A stretch of DNA of 64,000 nucleotides from Flavobacteriia bacterium (GTDB taxonomy: Bacteria > Bacteroidota > Bacteroidia > Flavobacteriales_D > Crocinitomicaceae): contig CANFHU010000007.1 of NCBI GenBank assembly GCA_947446925.1, positions 54,905 to 118,904 of the forward strand. Direction: 5' to 3'. The stretch's first letter is position 1. The number at the start of each line of letters is the position of its first letter. The notes under the pieces are model-generated. The model worked only from the letters and a program-made list of their open reading frames with translations, made no database searches and was not told the DNA's origin. Shown here one piece after another: positions 29,582 through 39,688 of this stretch. The position numbers and the translations under genes are program-made.

Positions 29582-29600
29582 TCTTTAGCAAAAAGATAAA

Positions 29601-29628
29601 GAGGCTATCTCATCAGAGGTAGCCTTTT
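29601..29628 (+). terminator. Terminator downstream of sucC
   Basis: AGGCTATCTcatcAGAGGTAGCCTTTT hairpin. Confidence 0.7.
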
Positions 29629-29784
29629 GTATTTAACAAGAAATTTAACTAAGGCAAAATAAAAAATTCAATAACGAGGCGTTTGAAAATGAAAAAAGCG
29701 GAGTTTACTAGAGTAAATGAGCATTTTTGAATTAAAAACAACGATGTTAGTGTGTTTTTTAGAATGCCGTAAATAATAAAGACA

Positions 29785-30582
29785 TTGGGAATTTTCAATC
29801 GTAAACAAATACTTTATAAGACAGCCGCTGAAATCGAAATCATGCGTGAAGCAGCACAAATTGTAAGTAGAACACTAGGAATAATAGCTGCAGAAATCAA
29901 ACCGGGAGTAACTCCGCTGCATTTAGATAAAATCGCAGAAGAGTACATTCGTTCTCAAAATGCTATCCCAGGATTCTTAGGCTTATACGATTTCCCAAAT
30001 ACCTTATGTATTTCCATCAACGAACAAGTAGTACACGGTATCCCTGGTAACAAACCATTAAACGAGGGAGATATCATTTCTGTAGACTGCGGTTCGTATT
30101 TCGAAGGATATTACGGAGACCACGCCTATACGTTTGAAGTAGGCGAAGTAAGCCCTGAAATCAAAAAATTATTACAAGTTACCAAAGAATGTTTGGAAAT
30201 TGGTGTTGCACAAACCAAAGTGGGTAACCGCATTGGAGATATTGGGTTCCACATCCAACAACATGCCGAAAAACATGGCTACGGCGTTGTTCGCGACTTA
30301 GTAGGACACGGTTTAGGTCAAGCAATGCATGAAGAACCACAAGTTCCAAATTACGGACGCAGAGGAACTGGAAAACAAATCCAAAATGGATTGGTGATTG
30401 CGATTGAACCAATGATCAACATGGGGACAGAACAAGTGATTCAAGCATCCGACAACTGGACTATCATTACAGCAGACAACCAACCAAGTGCACATTTCGA
30501 GCACGACGTAGCAGTAGTGAACGGAAAACCAGAAGTACTATCCACCTTCAAATACATCGAGGAAGCATTGGCGAAAAAATAA
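29785..30582 (+). CDS. map: Type I methionyl aminopeptidase
   Basis: EIEIMREAAQIVSRTL, INEQVVHGIPG, DCGSYFEGYYGD, VGHGLGQAMHEEPQVPNYG. Confidence 0.96.
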   Translation: MGIFNRKQILYKTAAEIEIMREAAQIVSRTLGIIAAEIKPGVTPLHLDKIAEEYIRSQNAIPGFLGLYDFPNTLCISINEQVVHGIPGNKPLNEGDIISVDCGSYFEGYYGDHAYTFEVGEVSPEIKKLLQVTKECLEIGVAQTKVGNRIGDIGFHIQQHAEKHGYGVVRDLVGHGLGQAMHEEPQVPNYGRRGTGKQIQNGLVIAIEPMINMGTEQVIQASDNWTIITADNQPSAHFEHDVAVVNGKPEVLSTFKYIEEALAKK

Positions 30583-31148
30583 TGGCAACCGAAAAAAGAA
30601 CCATTTTCTTAGCATGTGTCACCCTGACGGTGTATGCCCTATCTGGATTATTACAGCAAGGAAAATTCTTATATCCTTTTCCGTTAAATGAGTTTATCTT
30701 TTTAGGGATAAGTGCTTATATCGCTATTCGCAACTTCAACCAACAGAAACTTCTATACAGTTTGCTGGCGTTTGCAGCAATTTGTTTTGTTGCTAGCAAA
30801 ACTTATAATTGGAATTTAATTTTAAGTAGTGAATCCATGGAACGCCTGGACCATGGTTACACCACGGATGTATTTTACGTGTTATTTTATGGTGTCCTAA
30901 GCACTCTCACCTTTCACTTAGCAAAAAACAACTTGAAACGGGTACACCTACCCACCTATTTAAGTTCGATTCTTTTGATTCTATTAGGTTCAATTTTCGC
31001 ACTGGATAGTATTTGTATACTTGGCATCCTCGTTCAATTAAAAACATTTTACAACAAAGAAAACACGACCACTACCCCATTTGTGTATTTATATAGTTTC
31101 TTAGCGTTTTTGATAGCGACAAAAGAATTGACGTTGTTGTTGGCATAG
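30582..31148 (+). CDS. Hypothetical membrane protein
   Basis: Hydrophobic segments; start overlaps map stop. Confidence 0.7.
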   Translation: MATEKRTIFLACVTLTVYALSGLLQQGKFLYPFPLNEFIFLGISAYIAIRNFNQQKLLYSLLAFAAICFVASKTYNWNLILSSESMERLDHGYTTDVFYVLFYGVLSTLTFHLAKNNLKRVHLPTYLSSILLILLGSIFALDSICILGILVQLKTFYNKENTTTTPFVYLYSFLAFLIATKELTLLLA

Positions 31149-31156
31149 CTCGAACT

Positions 31157-31650
31157 CTTCTTTTCTTTTTCCGCAAAAGAAAAGAAGCAAAAGAAAACTC
31201 GTCGCTGTATTTTTCATATTGCATTCCACTCTTGAAATACGACCTTTTCGGTGATCTCTCCACATCCGTTTCGAGTTACCTCAAGGTGCCCGTATTTCAA
31301 TTCGCTTCATTTATATAAAAAATAAGGCGACAATTTATGTTTCGCTTCGAATTATTATTTTCCTTAAGCCTTACAAATTCAAATACCTGTAACTTTTCCA
31401 TATTAACTAAACATTTTAAAAATATTGAAACCATAAATCGGCCATTTATAAAGTTTACGTAGAAAATAAGTGGAATGAAACGTCGTCAAACCCTTGTTTG
31501 AACTCAGCCTTCTAATTTTTAGTATAAAAATTAGCTAAAGGCGTTTGTGAGTTTGGGTGAAGACAGTGAAATGCAACGTAATTTTCAAGGAAACTTTATA
31601 GAGGCCTAGACTTTTTGGCTCCACCTTTTTTGGCAATGAAAAAAGGTGGA
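31157..31650. repeat. ~500-bp hairpin-bounded non-coding element (candidate dispersed repeat)
   Basis: CTTCTTTTCTTTT-tccgc-AAAAGAAAAGAAG (31157-31187) at one side, TCCACCTTTTTT-ggcaatg-AAAAAAGGTGGA (31620-31650) at the other; no convincing ORF. Confidence 0.45.
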
Positions 31651-31735
31651 ATAAAAAAACAAAAAAATATTTCCAATTTTCCTTTCATTTTATAATCCTT
31701 TTATTACTTTTGCACTCAGTTCTTTTCAGATCTAA

Positions 31736-31822
31736 GGTGGAGTGGGTGAGTGGCTAAAACCACCAGTTTGCTAAACTGACGTACGGGTAACTGTACCGCG
31801 AGTTCGAATCTCGCCTCCACCG
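31736..31822 (+). tRNA. tRNA-Ser(GCT)
   Basis: GGTGGAG...CTCCACC acceptor, long variable arm, loop TTGCTAA, GTTCGAATC T-arm; TACTTTTG promoter upstream. Confidence 0.95.
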
Positions 31823-31920
31823 CAAATTAAAAAAAAACTTGCATATTAAGAAAAAGTTCTTATATTTGCACACCGGAAAAGGAAACTTTGACATATTAAA
31901 GAGAAAAGAGAAATCTTCCT

Positions 31921-31994
31921 CGGGGTGTAGCGTAGCCCGGTATCGCGCCTGCTTTGGGAGCAGGAGGTCGTCAGTTCGAATCTGGCCACCCCGA
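31921..31994 (+). tRNA. tRNA-Pro(TGG)
   Basis: CGGGGTG...CACCCCG acceptor; CCTGC-TTTGGGA-GCAGG anticodon arm. Confidence 0.95.
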
Positions 31995-32074
31995 CACTTA
32001 AGGGGATGAGAAATCATCCCCTTTTTTTTTCCCTTTTCGACAAGTAAAACGTTGCTTGTTAAACAAAAATTACT

Positions 32075-32148
32075 GGCCCCGTAGCTCAGCTGGATAGAGC
32101 AACTGCCTTCTAAGCAGTAGGTCTTTGGTTCGAATCCAAACGGGGTCA
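32075..32148 (+). tRNA. tRNA-Arg(TCT)
   Basis: GGCCCCG TA GCTCAGC; CTGC-CTTCTAA-GCAG anticodon arm; GGTTCGAATCC T-arm. Confidence 0.95.
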
Positions 32149-32255
32149 CTTCATTAAGCTATAAACCCTTGTAAATTAAATATTTACAAGGGTTTTTTAA
32201 TTTTAGGGTAAACATTTAACTTTTTTCACTTATTATCTGATAAATGCATTTGGTA

Positions 32256-33185
32256 CTAATTTACTTCATCAGGTTCAATGAAATATTCATAATCATCAAT
32301 AAAGTTAACAGCTTCTAATCTATCCTTGTCAAATTTATTTACTTCATCTAATTGTTCTACCTCATCTAAAATAGAAGAACTTATAAAATCACCAAGAAGA
32401 TAATTTATATAGCTTTTCGTATTATAACTTTCGAAACCCAATGGCTTAATTCTTTTTATAAAAGTGATTAAATGATCATCATCTTTTAAATTTAATAAAT
32501 GAATTAAAATTTCTTTCTGTAACCGTCGTTCATTAGAAAATGAAAACTCTTCACAAATAAATATTTTAAATGCTTTAGATTCATAGGAAAGCTCATATGT
32601 GAAAGTACCAATCCTATGAGCTTGATCTTTTATAACTGAATATAATGGTAACGAAATTTTTTTTACTATGTTTCCAATAAATTTCTTTATTCTTTCGTCA
32701 ACTTTTATATAAGTTTTATCTAAATCACCAAATTTTAATTCAGTATCTAAAAACTTAATTAAACGCTCTTTATCTTGACTAGGATTATTAACTGAATCTA
32801 AATTAAATCTTTGATATCTTGTAGATTTATAAAATTCAGCAATCAATTCTATAAACCGATGATGAACTGATCCAAAGTTAATTTCTTGATGTTTAGAGAT
32901 TCTATTTTGTAATTCTACATGATTGTGTGTGATAAGGCTTTTCTCAAATAACTTTTGATTCTCAATTGTTGTGTTTTCATGTTCAAAAAGAATAATTGTT
33001 ATTTTTTGCAATCTTTCGATTCCTACAGAAATATTATAAAGAAATTCAAAACAGTCTTCTTCATAACGAAAATTTTTCATCTTATCTAAATGATAAAGAG
33101 CATTGTAAATGAAACTTCCTGAAATTTGTAATTCAGTACCTAGATTAAAATTCTTCCAAAATAATTCAGGATTTTTAAAAATCAT
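32256..33185 (-). CDS. Hypothetical protein at the end of the type I R-M operon
   Basis: 309-aa ORF 19 nt downstream of hsdR; family not recognised. Confidence 0.7.
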   Translation of the reverse strand: MIFKNPELFWKNFNLGTELQISGSFIYNALYHLDKMKNFRYEEDCFEFLYNISVGIERLQKITIILFEHENTTIENQKLFEKSLITHNHVELQNRISKHQEINFGSVHHRFIELIAEFYKSTRYQRFNLDSVNNPSQDKERLIKFLDTELKFGDLDKTYIKVDERIKKFIGNIVKKISLPLYSVIKDQAHRIGTFTYELSYESKAFKIFICEEFSFSNERRLQKEILIHLLNLKDDDHLITFIKRIKPLGFESYNTKSYINYLLGDFISSSILDEVEQLDEVNKFDKDRLEAVNFIDDYEYFIEPDEVN

Positions 33186-33204
33186 ATAACATTAATTACT
33201 ATCA

Positions 33205-35583
33205 TCACCCAACTTTCTTATCATACAAATGTTTCTGAAACCCAATAAACATTTCGCTGATTGATTTCACTTCTCCTAAAGTTGCTTTTGCATCCTCTAG
33301 TGATTGGTATTTATTTGTAAGAAGTATTGGTAATTTCTCTTGATCTAATTCTTCAACTCCTGATTCAATATATTTACTCAATACAAAATCAATAAACTCT
33401 TTTTGCTTATCATTCAATAATGCGAAAATGGTAGCTTTTGCAGCTGCAACTCGTTCTTCTCTTGTCATAGTTCTGATTTCACTATTGAAAACATACTCTA
33501 GGACATCAAACAAATCACTTTTTTCTAAACTAACCAACTTCTGAAGTGTTTGTAAATCATCTTTACTGAATCCTGTAGCTTCTAATTTTTCTAATAAAAT
33601 TCTTCGAGTTAAAGGATTACTCCAAATGGTTCTTAATTCTTCTTCAGACTGAAATAAATCAGGTAAAGTTCCAAATAGATTCTCCATAAATTCAGTAGCT
33701 GAAATTGGCTTACCATCTGCACCCCAGAAAGAAGTTGAAATCATATGTTGAATTTCTCTTTCTTTACCATCACGAAGTTTAATCTTTAACTTTTTAGGTT
33801 TTTCATAGTCATCAGGTTTTTCCTTACCCTCGTTACCTGGAGGTTTTTTACCATATGGAACTGGCGGTTCATTAACACCTGGTTTTTCATTTGGTTCTTC
33901 AGGTTCACCATCCCATTCAGGATCTGCAAAATGATGGTAAGCATCCACGAAGTCATAGATGGTAAAAAATTCTTTTCCATCAAACATTCGTGTGCCTCTT
34001 CCAACAATCTGTTTAAATTCAATCATTGAGTTAACCGGACGCATTAATACGATGTTTCGTACATTCCTTGCATCTACACCTGTTGAAAGTTTTTGCGAAG
34101 TGGTCAACACTGTAGGAATAAACTTTTCATTATCCTGAAATATTCTCAAAAACTCTTCTCCAATTTCCCCATCATTTGCTGTAACTCTGACACAATAGTT
34201 GGGTTCTTTGGACTTTTTATATTGGTTAATTAAATCTCTTACAACAGAAGCATGTTCTTGATTCGCACAGAATACGATGGTTTTTTCATTTTGATCCACC
34301 TCATCCATATATATCTTGATACGTTTTGCTTCACGTTCTTTGATTACAATAATTTTATTAAAATCTTTCTCTTCGTATAGTCGACCTTGTTGAACTTCTC
34401 CATCAATGATTTGGTCGTCGCTTGTGTACAAATAATCATCAAGGGTAGTCTTTATCCTTTTTACTTTGAAAGGTGTTAAGAATCCATCATTGATACCTTC
34501 TTTTAAAGAATATATGTAAACAGGTTCACCAAAATATTTATATGTGTCTACGTTGTCTTTACGTTTTGGTGTAGCTGTTAAGCCTAATTGAATTGCCGGT
34601 TCAAAATATTCTAATATTCCTCTCCAGTTTCCTTCATCATTTGCTCCACCTCTATGACACTCATCTATGATAATGAAATCAAAATAATCCGGTGGGTATT
34701 GACCAAAATTTGGTACAGGATTACCTTCCTGATCTGTGCCTGACATGAAACTTTGAAAGATGGTAAAGAAGATACTTCCATTGGTTGGAACTTTACCTGT
34801 CTTCTTAATTTCGGATGGCTTAATACGTACCAATGCATCTTCAGGAAACGAAGAAAAAGAGTTATAAGCTTGGTCTGCTAAAATATTTCTATCTGCAAGA
34901 AACAAAATACGTGGTCTTCTTGAAACGTACTCTTTTCCTACAGTGATGGTAGTTAAATTCCAACGTGTTTGAAATAGTTTCCATGCAATTTGAAAAGAAA
35001 TAGCTGTTTTACCAGTTCCGGTTGCTAACGTTAACAAGATACGTTTTTGTTTATTAGCAACTGCTTCTAATGTATTTTTGACTGCTAATTCTTGGTAGTA
35101 ACGTAATTGCCAACTTCCACTTTTATCTTCAAAGGGAACTGCAGAAAACTTTTCTCTCCAGGCTTCGACTTGCTCAGCCTCCTTAGATTCAGTTTTAGGG
35201 TATGTTTTATTCCAAAGTTCTTCTGGTGACAGGTAATTTTCAACTAGACCCTCCACTCCCGTCTTCATACAAATACTGTAAATTTTTTTACCATTTGTAG
35301 CGTAAGTAGTTTCTAAATGTAACTTTTCAGCATATTGTTTTGCTTGAGCTACACCTTCACCAACTTCTAAATTATCACTTTTAGCTTCTACAACAGCCAA
35401 CTTAAGACCTTTGAAAACTAATACATAGTCGGCAGTAAGTTTTTTAGCTCTTCCTCCTCCTGTTTGGATTTTTCCATCTGTGATGTTGTATTCGCGCAAG
35501 ATTCTTGAACCTTCAACAACTCCCCAACCACACGCTTTTAGCTTTGGATCAATCAGTTCTGCTCTTGTTTCTGCTTCATTCAT
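33205..35583 (-). CDS. hsdR: Type I restriction endonuclease subunit R
   Basis: LAVVEAKSDNLEVGEGVAQAKQYAE nuclease region; LATGTGKT; IIDECHRG; LTATPKR; QIVGRGTR. Confidence 0.95.
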   Translation of the reverse strand: MNEAETRAELIDPKLKACGWGVVEGSRILREYNITDGKIQTGGGRAKKLTADYVLVFKGLKLAVVEAKSDNLEVGEGVAQAKQYAEKLHLETTYATNGKKIYSICMKTGVEGLVENYLSPEELWNKTYPKTESKEAEQVEAWREKFSAVPFEDKSGSWQLRYYQELAVKNTLEAVANKQKRILLTLATGTGKTAISFQIAWKLFQTRWNLTTITVGKEYVSRRPRILFLADRNILADQAYNSFSSFPEDALVRIKPSEIKKTGKVPTNGSIFFTIFQSFMSGTDQEGNPVPNFGQYPPDYFDFIIIDECHRGGANDEGNWRGILEYFEPAIQLGLTATPKRKDNVDTYKYFGEPVYIYSLKEGINDGFLTPFKVKRIKTTLDDYLYTSDDQIIDGEVQQGRLYEEKDFNKIIVIKEREAKRIKIYMDEVDQNEKTIVFCANQEHASVVRDLINQYKKSKEPNYCVRVTANDGEIGEEFLRIFQDNEKFIPTVLTTSQKLSTGVDARNVRNIVLMRPVNSMIEFKQIVGRGTRMFDGKEFFTIYDFVDAYHHFADPEWDGEPEEPNEKPGVNEPPVPYGKKPPGNEGKEKPDDYEKPKKLKIKLRDGKEREIQHMISTSFWGADGKPISATEFMENLFGTLPDLFQSEEELRTIWSNPLTRRILLEKLEATGFSKDDLQTLQKLVSLEKSDLFDVLEYVFNSEIRTMTREERVAAAKATIFALLNDKQKEFIDFVLSKYIESGVEELDQEKLPILLTNKYQSLEDAKATLGEVKSISEMFIGFQKHLYDKKVG

Positions 35584-35604
35584 ATTTTAAATATTTATTG
35601 AGAA

Positions 35605-36501
35605 TTAAGCCCTCTCTATAATTGCTTTAATCCTTTTAAACAATTCATTAAAAAGTGTACGGTAACCTTCATCATTTGGTAAATACTTTAATGCTCTGTG
35701 ATGTGTTAAATCAGAAGGAATATCTTCAAAGTTTTGACAAATTGGAATTACTTCTTTTCCTAAAGTATGTGCAATTCCTGTTTCATACATTACATTCGGA
35801 TTTCTACCTGTAAAATCTACTATCACTATTCTTGCACAATAAATGAGATCAAAAATATCTTGAATAAAAGTAGAGTTATTCCAAATATCATCAGCTCGCA
35901 AACATTCAAAACTAATTTCAGTATGATCTGCAACTCTTTTAATTGCTGAAAAAGTATCATCAAAACTTTTATTAAAAGGCATCATTACTGAAATCAATTT
36001 AACATTCAATGGTTTTTCAGGAACTTTAAAAACGGAAGGTGAAAAGGTTATATGTTTTACAGATCCTGTATTTTTAACTGCTGTTGATATAAATTCACCA
36101 TTTAATAGAGCTACTTTAGATTGACCGTCCCAATCCGTTTGTAATATCAATCCTGAACTTTTAAGTGCTTTATTAAGATCTTCAATAGCTTTTGAATGAT
36201 CGTATTTTACATCCATTAAAAAATGATCCGGATTAATAAGATATTCAATGACTTTACATAATTCAACACTTGGAAATTTATCTGTTTCGGAAGATTTATC
36301 ATTCAACTCCAACAAAACAGATTCAACCCAAACTGCTCTGGTTGTACCATCGTGTCCATAATCTAAATCTATATCAAAAAAGAATTTGGTTAACTGTGAA
36401 GAAGTACGATATGGAAAATGATCAAATGATTCGTTTCCACAAATCATTTCTGATAATCTTCGTATAGCAGGTTTTCCTAATTTCATATTATACCACCTCA
36501 A
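35605..36501 (-). CDS. Putative effector: AbiJ-NTD-like N-terminus plus nucleoside 2-deoxyribosyltransferase/TIR-like C-terminal domain
   Basis: C-terminus VMMPFNKSFDDTFSAIKRV...DIFDLIYCARIVIVDFTGRNPNVMYETGIAHTLGKEVIPI; N-terminus FDHFPYRTSSQLTKFFFDIDLDYGHDGTTRAVWVESVLLELN. Confidence 0.7.
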   Translation of the reverse strand: MRWYNMKLGKPAIRRLSEMICGNESFDHFPYRTSSQLTKFFFDIDLDYGHDGTTRAVWVESVLLELNDKSSETDKFPSVELCKVIEYLINPDHFLMDVKYDHSKAIEDLNKALKSSGLILQTDWDGQSKVALLNGEFISTAVKNTGSVKHITFSPSVFKVPEKPLNVKLISVMMPFNKSFDDTFSAIKRVADHTEISFECLRADDIWNNSTFIQDIFDLIYCARIVIVDFTGRNPNVMYETGIAHTLGKEVIPICQNFEDIPSDLTHHRALKYLPNDEGYRTLFNELFKRIKAIIERA

Positions 36502-37705
36502 TTTTCTCCGTTTTCAACTCCCCTTTAAATGCCTTCTCCAACAATGATTTTTTTAACTCTTCTAAATCAATCAATTTTTGCTGATAGATTGCTTCTAATC
36601 TTTTTGTTTCTTTTGAAAGGGATTCTAATTTTTTAACGATGTTATTTTGTTCTTGTATAGGAGGAACGTTAATAATCAAAGATTTGATAAATGGTAATTT
36701 TACACCTTGTACCGTTGCACCAGTTCCTTCTTCAACAATTTTATTTGCAATTGATTTAAACCATCTGAATAAAAAATCAACTGATAACTTATTTAGATTT
36801 ATAGGTACCACACCTCTTAAATCTTGATTTATTGCTGTGTCATTTTGTATTAAACAAACCCTTCCTAATCCAACTCTCGTTGCAATTACTACATTACCTT
36901 TTGGAATAATATTTGTTGAACTATTTTTAACCGCATCTAATGTTATTTTATGCTCTGTATCTGTTATTAAGTCACCTTTCATATCTCTAACAGTAGCCCA
37001 ATATATACTACCATCATAAAATTTACCGTTTGCTTTTGAGGGAGTTCCTCCACCAATAACATTACAAAGATCTCCCAATGTCTTCTCTTCCCAACCCTCA
37101 CCTTTTGAAGAAAAAATATTCTGCAAATAACTCTCAAACAATTCTTTGCTATTTTTTAAGTTTTGTTCTGCGTTAGCTTTTGCTTTATCTATTGCTTCAA
37201 ATGCAGTATCTAAAATAGAAACTATGCGTTGTTGCTCTGGAATTGAAGGAATTGAAATTTTTATCTTTTTTAATAGACTTGATTTAATACCCAAAACAGT
37301 TGCACCAGTTCCTTTATCCAAAATTTTTCTCCTTGTAGAATCAGATAATAATAAAAACTTCAAAAAAGTTGAATCAATTTTATCTTTTTGTGGTTGCATC
37401 ACAATAATTCTTTGAGCAAAAGCCACTTTGTCATATGTATCTATTTGAGCAACATTTGCAAGAGGTGCTTCAGTTGTGAATATTACATCTCCAAAGTTTG
37501 GAATACCTCTTGTCATCCAACTCTCATAATTATCTTCTGCTATAAATTCTTGCGGTTCTAATTGTAAGTAACCTAGCTTTACATTTTTAGCTGTGATTAA
37601 TCTTATACCGCTTTCCGTTTTAACTGGTGTCCTACCTCTATAATCTATTAATTTTATGTAATCCTCTAGAATACATTCTTCCCAACCTTGCTTCATATCA
37701 GTCAT
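36488..37705 (-). CDS. hsdS: Type I restriction specificity subunit S
   Basis: Two TRD/helix modules with GTGATV(L/Q)G(I/V)K...IPEQQRIVSILD and IQEQNNIVKKLE. Confidence 0.93.
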   Translation of the reverse strand: MTDMKQGWEECILEDYIKLIDYRGRTPVKTESGIRLITAKNVKLGYLQLEPQEFIAEDNYESWMTRGIPNFGDVIFTTEAPLANVAQIDTYDKVAFAQRIIVMQPQKDKIDSTFLKFLLLSDSTRRKILDKGTGATVLGIKSSLLKKIKISIPSIPEQQRIVSILDTAFEAIDKAKANAEQNLKNSKELFESYLQNIFSSKGEGWEEKTLGDLCNVIGGGTPSKANGKFYDGSIYWATVRDMKGDLITDTEHKITLDAVKNSSTNIIPKGNVVIATRVGLGRVCLIQNDTAINQDLRGVVPINLNKLSVDFLFRWFKSIANKIVEEGTGATVQGVKLPFIKSLIINVPPIQEQNNIVKKLESLSKETKRLEAIYQQKLIDLEELKKSLLEKAFKGELKTEKIEVV

Positions 37706-38843
37706 GATTTTTATCGTTTAAAATTTGTTTAAACTCGTCTGCAGTTGGCAATTTACCTAAAAACTCGTTTGGTAAATTTTTACTTAAAGTATAGTTTGCA
37801 ACTCCAATTGGTTTGTTTGCAATTCTTAGGGCATATTCTACTTCTAATTGGTCTTTATGTGGTACTAACAATATTCCAATGCTTGGTTTATCGTCGGGCT
37901 GTTTTAATTGTTCATCAATTAATTGCAAATAAAAATCAAGTTTACCCACAAATTCTGGTTCAAACTCGGTTACTTTTAACTCAACTGCAACCATACATTT
38001 TAAAATGCGGTGGTAAAAAAGTAAATCAATGTAATAATCTTTTTCGCCCAAAGAAATACGATATTGGTTTCCGATAAAGCAAAAACCATATCCCAATTCC
38101 ATCATTAGGCGTTTTACTTTTTCTACCATTGTAGATTCCAGTTGTCTTTCAGTAACTGGTTTATTGATATCGAGAAAATCAAGGCTATATACACTTTTGA
38201 TACTTTCTCGTGTTTGCTCTAACAAATGCTCTGGTAATGCCGTTGCGAAATTGTGTTGAGAAGGGTTTTCTATAAAATTTCGATAAGCATCTGCTTTAAT
38301 TTGATGTAATAAAACGGCTCTGCTGTATCTGTTTTTAATTGTGCTTTGCAAATAAAATATCCGTGCTTCGGGATCCTTTACTTTTTGAATGATTAAAATG
38401 TTGTGATACCAAGGCACTTCATAAATTAGATTTTTGATTTTTTCTAATTCTGAAGCAGCCTGCTTCACATTTGAAACAGTTTTTGAAGAAAGATCTAAAT
38501 CTGAATCAAGCTGCTTCAGATTTGATAAATGTGAAACAGCTTGTTTCACATTTGAGTATTCATCAACTATTTGCCTCATAAACCACAAATTACGAGGAGA
38601 CCAACTCACAGCATCACCAATATGATGAGGCAAATCTTTGCTCAAACGTTCAACAATTGATTTCCCCCAGCCGTATTCTTTCTGTCTTTGAATGATTAAT
38701 TCTCCAATGTTCCAATACAATTGATTTGAAATTCTTTGGACAGATTGCACAGCGTGAACACGATGGGTGTGAACCATGTTTACAATTTCAGATAAAAATT
38801 GCTGATAGATTTCAGGAGAATTATTTTTATCAAGAACCTTCAT
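37698..38843 (-). CDS. DUF1016 domain protein with C-terminal PDDEXK-type nuclease (YhcG-like)
   Basis: YWNIGELIIQRQKEYGWGKSIVERLSKDL...; FIGNQYRISLGEKDYYIDLLFYHRILKCMVAVELK. Confidence 0.9.
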   Translation of the reverse strand: MKVLDKNNSPEIYQQFLSEIVNMVHTHRVHAVQSVQRISNQLYWNIGELIIQRQKEYGWGKSIVERLSKDLPHHIGDAVSWSPRNLWFMRQIVDEYSNVKQAVSHLSNLKQLDSDLDLSSKTVSNVKQAASELEKIKNLIYEVPWYHNILIIQKVKDPEARIFYLQSTIKNRYSRAVLLHQIKADAYRNFIENPSQHNFATALPEHLLEQTRESIKSVYSLDFLDINKPVTERQLESTMVEKVKRLMMELGYGFCFIGNQYRISLGEKDYYIDLLFYHRILKCMVAVELKVTEFEPEFVGKLDFYLQLIDEQLKQPDDKPSIGILLVPHKDQLEVEYALRIANKPIGVANYTLSKNLPNEFLGKLPTADEFKQILNDKNHD

Positions 38844-39688
38844 ATCAACTCCAAAATTTCGTTCATAATAGATGCTACTGAGCTTTTCTCCATTTTAGAA
38901 AAAGCAAACCATTTCTTTCCTAAATCTTTTAAGGAAGCACCGAGGTGGTAAATGTCGTTTTCATCAATAATTAAAAACCGGTCATGGCTTTTTGGGAATA
39001 ATTTTAATTCAAAATTGCCGTATTGTTCTTGCGCTTTTTGTACATCCAATAAAAGGGTTTTACCGTGTGATTTGCATAATAAAGTTACACTTACGTTTTT
39101 CTCTTTTTTAGCCAATTGCGCAATTGTATTTTCATCGATGTAATTATCAATCAACACGATTGATTTTGTAGCCGAACGGATTATTTTCGATGTAAGTTCG
39201 TAGGCATCAAAAACCTGTCCGTCAAAAAATACACCTTGGGTAGGGATAGCGTGGGTAATGATTTTAAAATCTATTTCATTTACCTTCTGAACCAAGTGTT
39301 GCACTTCGTTTTCGAGTTTATTCATTCTATTATTTACAGAATATCCTTTTAAAAGGTAATCTTTTAAAATGTTGTTAGCCCAAATCCTAAACTGAATTCC
39401 TCGTTGGGATTTTACACGATAACCTAGAGAAATTATCATATCTAAGTTATAATGCTCCGTTTGATAAACTTTACCGTCCGATGCAGTTGTCGCAAATTTT
39501 GCGACAACTGAAATACCTGCTAACTCTTCCCTTAATACGTTTGCAATATGTTTACCAATAGTTTTTACATCCCTATCAAATAAAACAGAAATTTGTTGCC
39601 TATTGAGCCAAACAGTTTCATTTTCAACTTTAACTTCAATATGTTCAGGTAGTTTATCTAATTGATAAAGTACTATTTCATTCTTCAT
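38840..39688 (-). CDS. RhuM-like protein with C-terminal PLD-like region
   Basis: VWLNRQQISVLFDRDVKTIGKHI...EHYNLDMIISLGYRVKSQRGIQFRIWANNILKDYLLKGY; C-terminal HDRFLIIDENDIYHLGASLKDLG. Confidence 0.85.
   Translation of the reverse strand: MKNEIVLYQLDKLPEHIEVKVENETVWLNRQQISVLFDRDVKTIGKHIANVLREELAGISVVAKFATTASDGKVYQTEHYNLDMIISLGYRVKSQRGIQFRIWANNILKDYLLKGYSVNNRMNKLENEVQHLVQKVNEIDFKIITHAIPTQGVFFDGQVFDAYELTSKIIRSATKSIVLIDNYIDENTIAQLAKKEKNVSVTLLCKSHGKTLLLDVQKAQEQYGNFELKLFPKSHDRFLIIDENDIYHLGASLKDLGKKWFAFSKMEKSSVASIMNEILELI

Noticed and set aside
31754-32149. 131-aa minus-strand ORF (FEPKTYCLEGSCSIQLSYG...GGQIRTDDLLLPKQARYRATLHPE...WRRDSNSRYSYPYVSLANWWF)
   Set aside because: Antisense translation through three tRNA genes, a well-known spurious ORF type.
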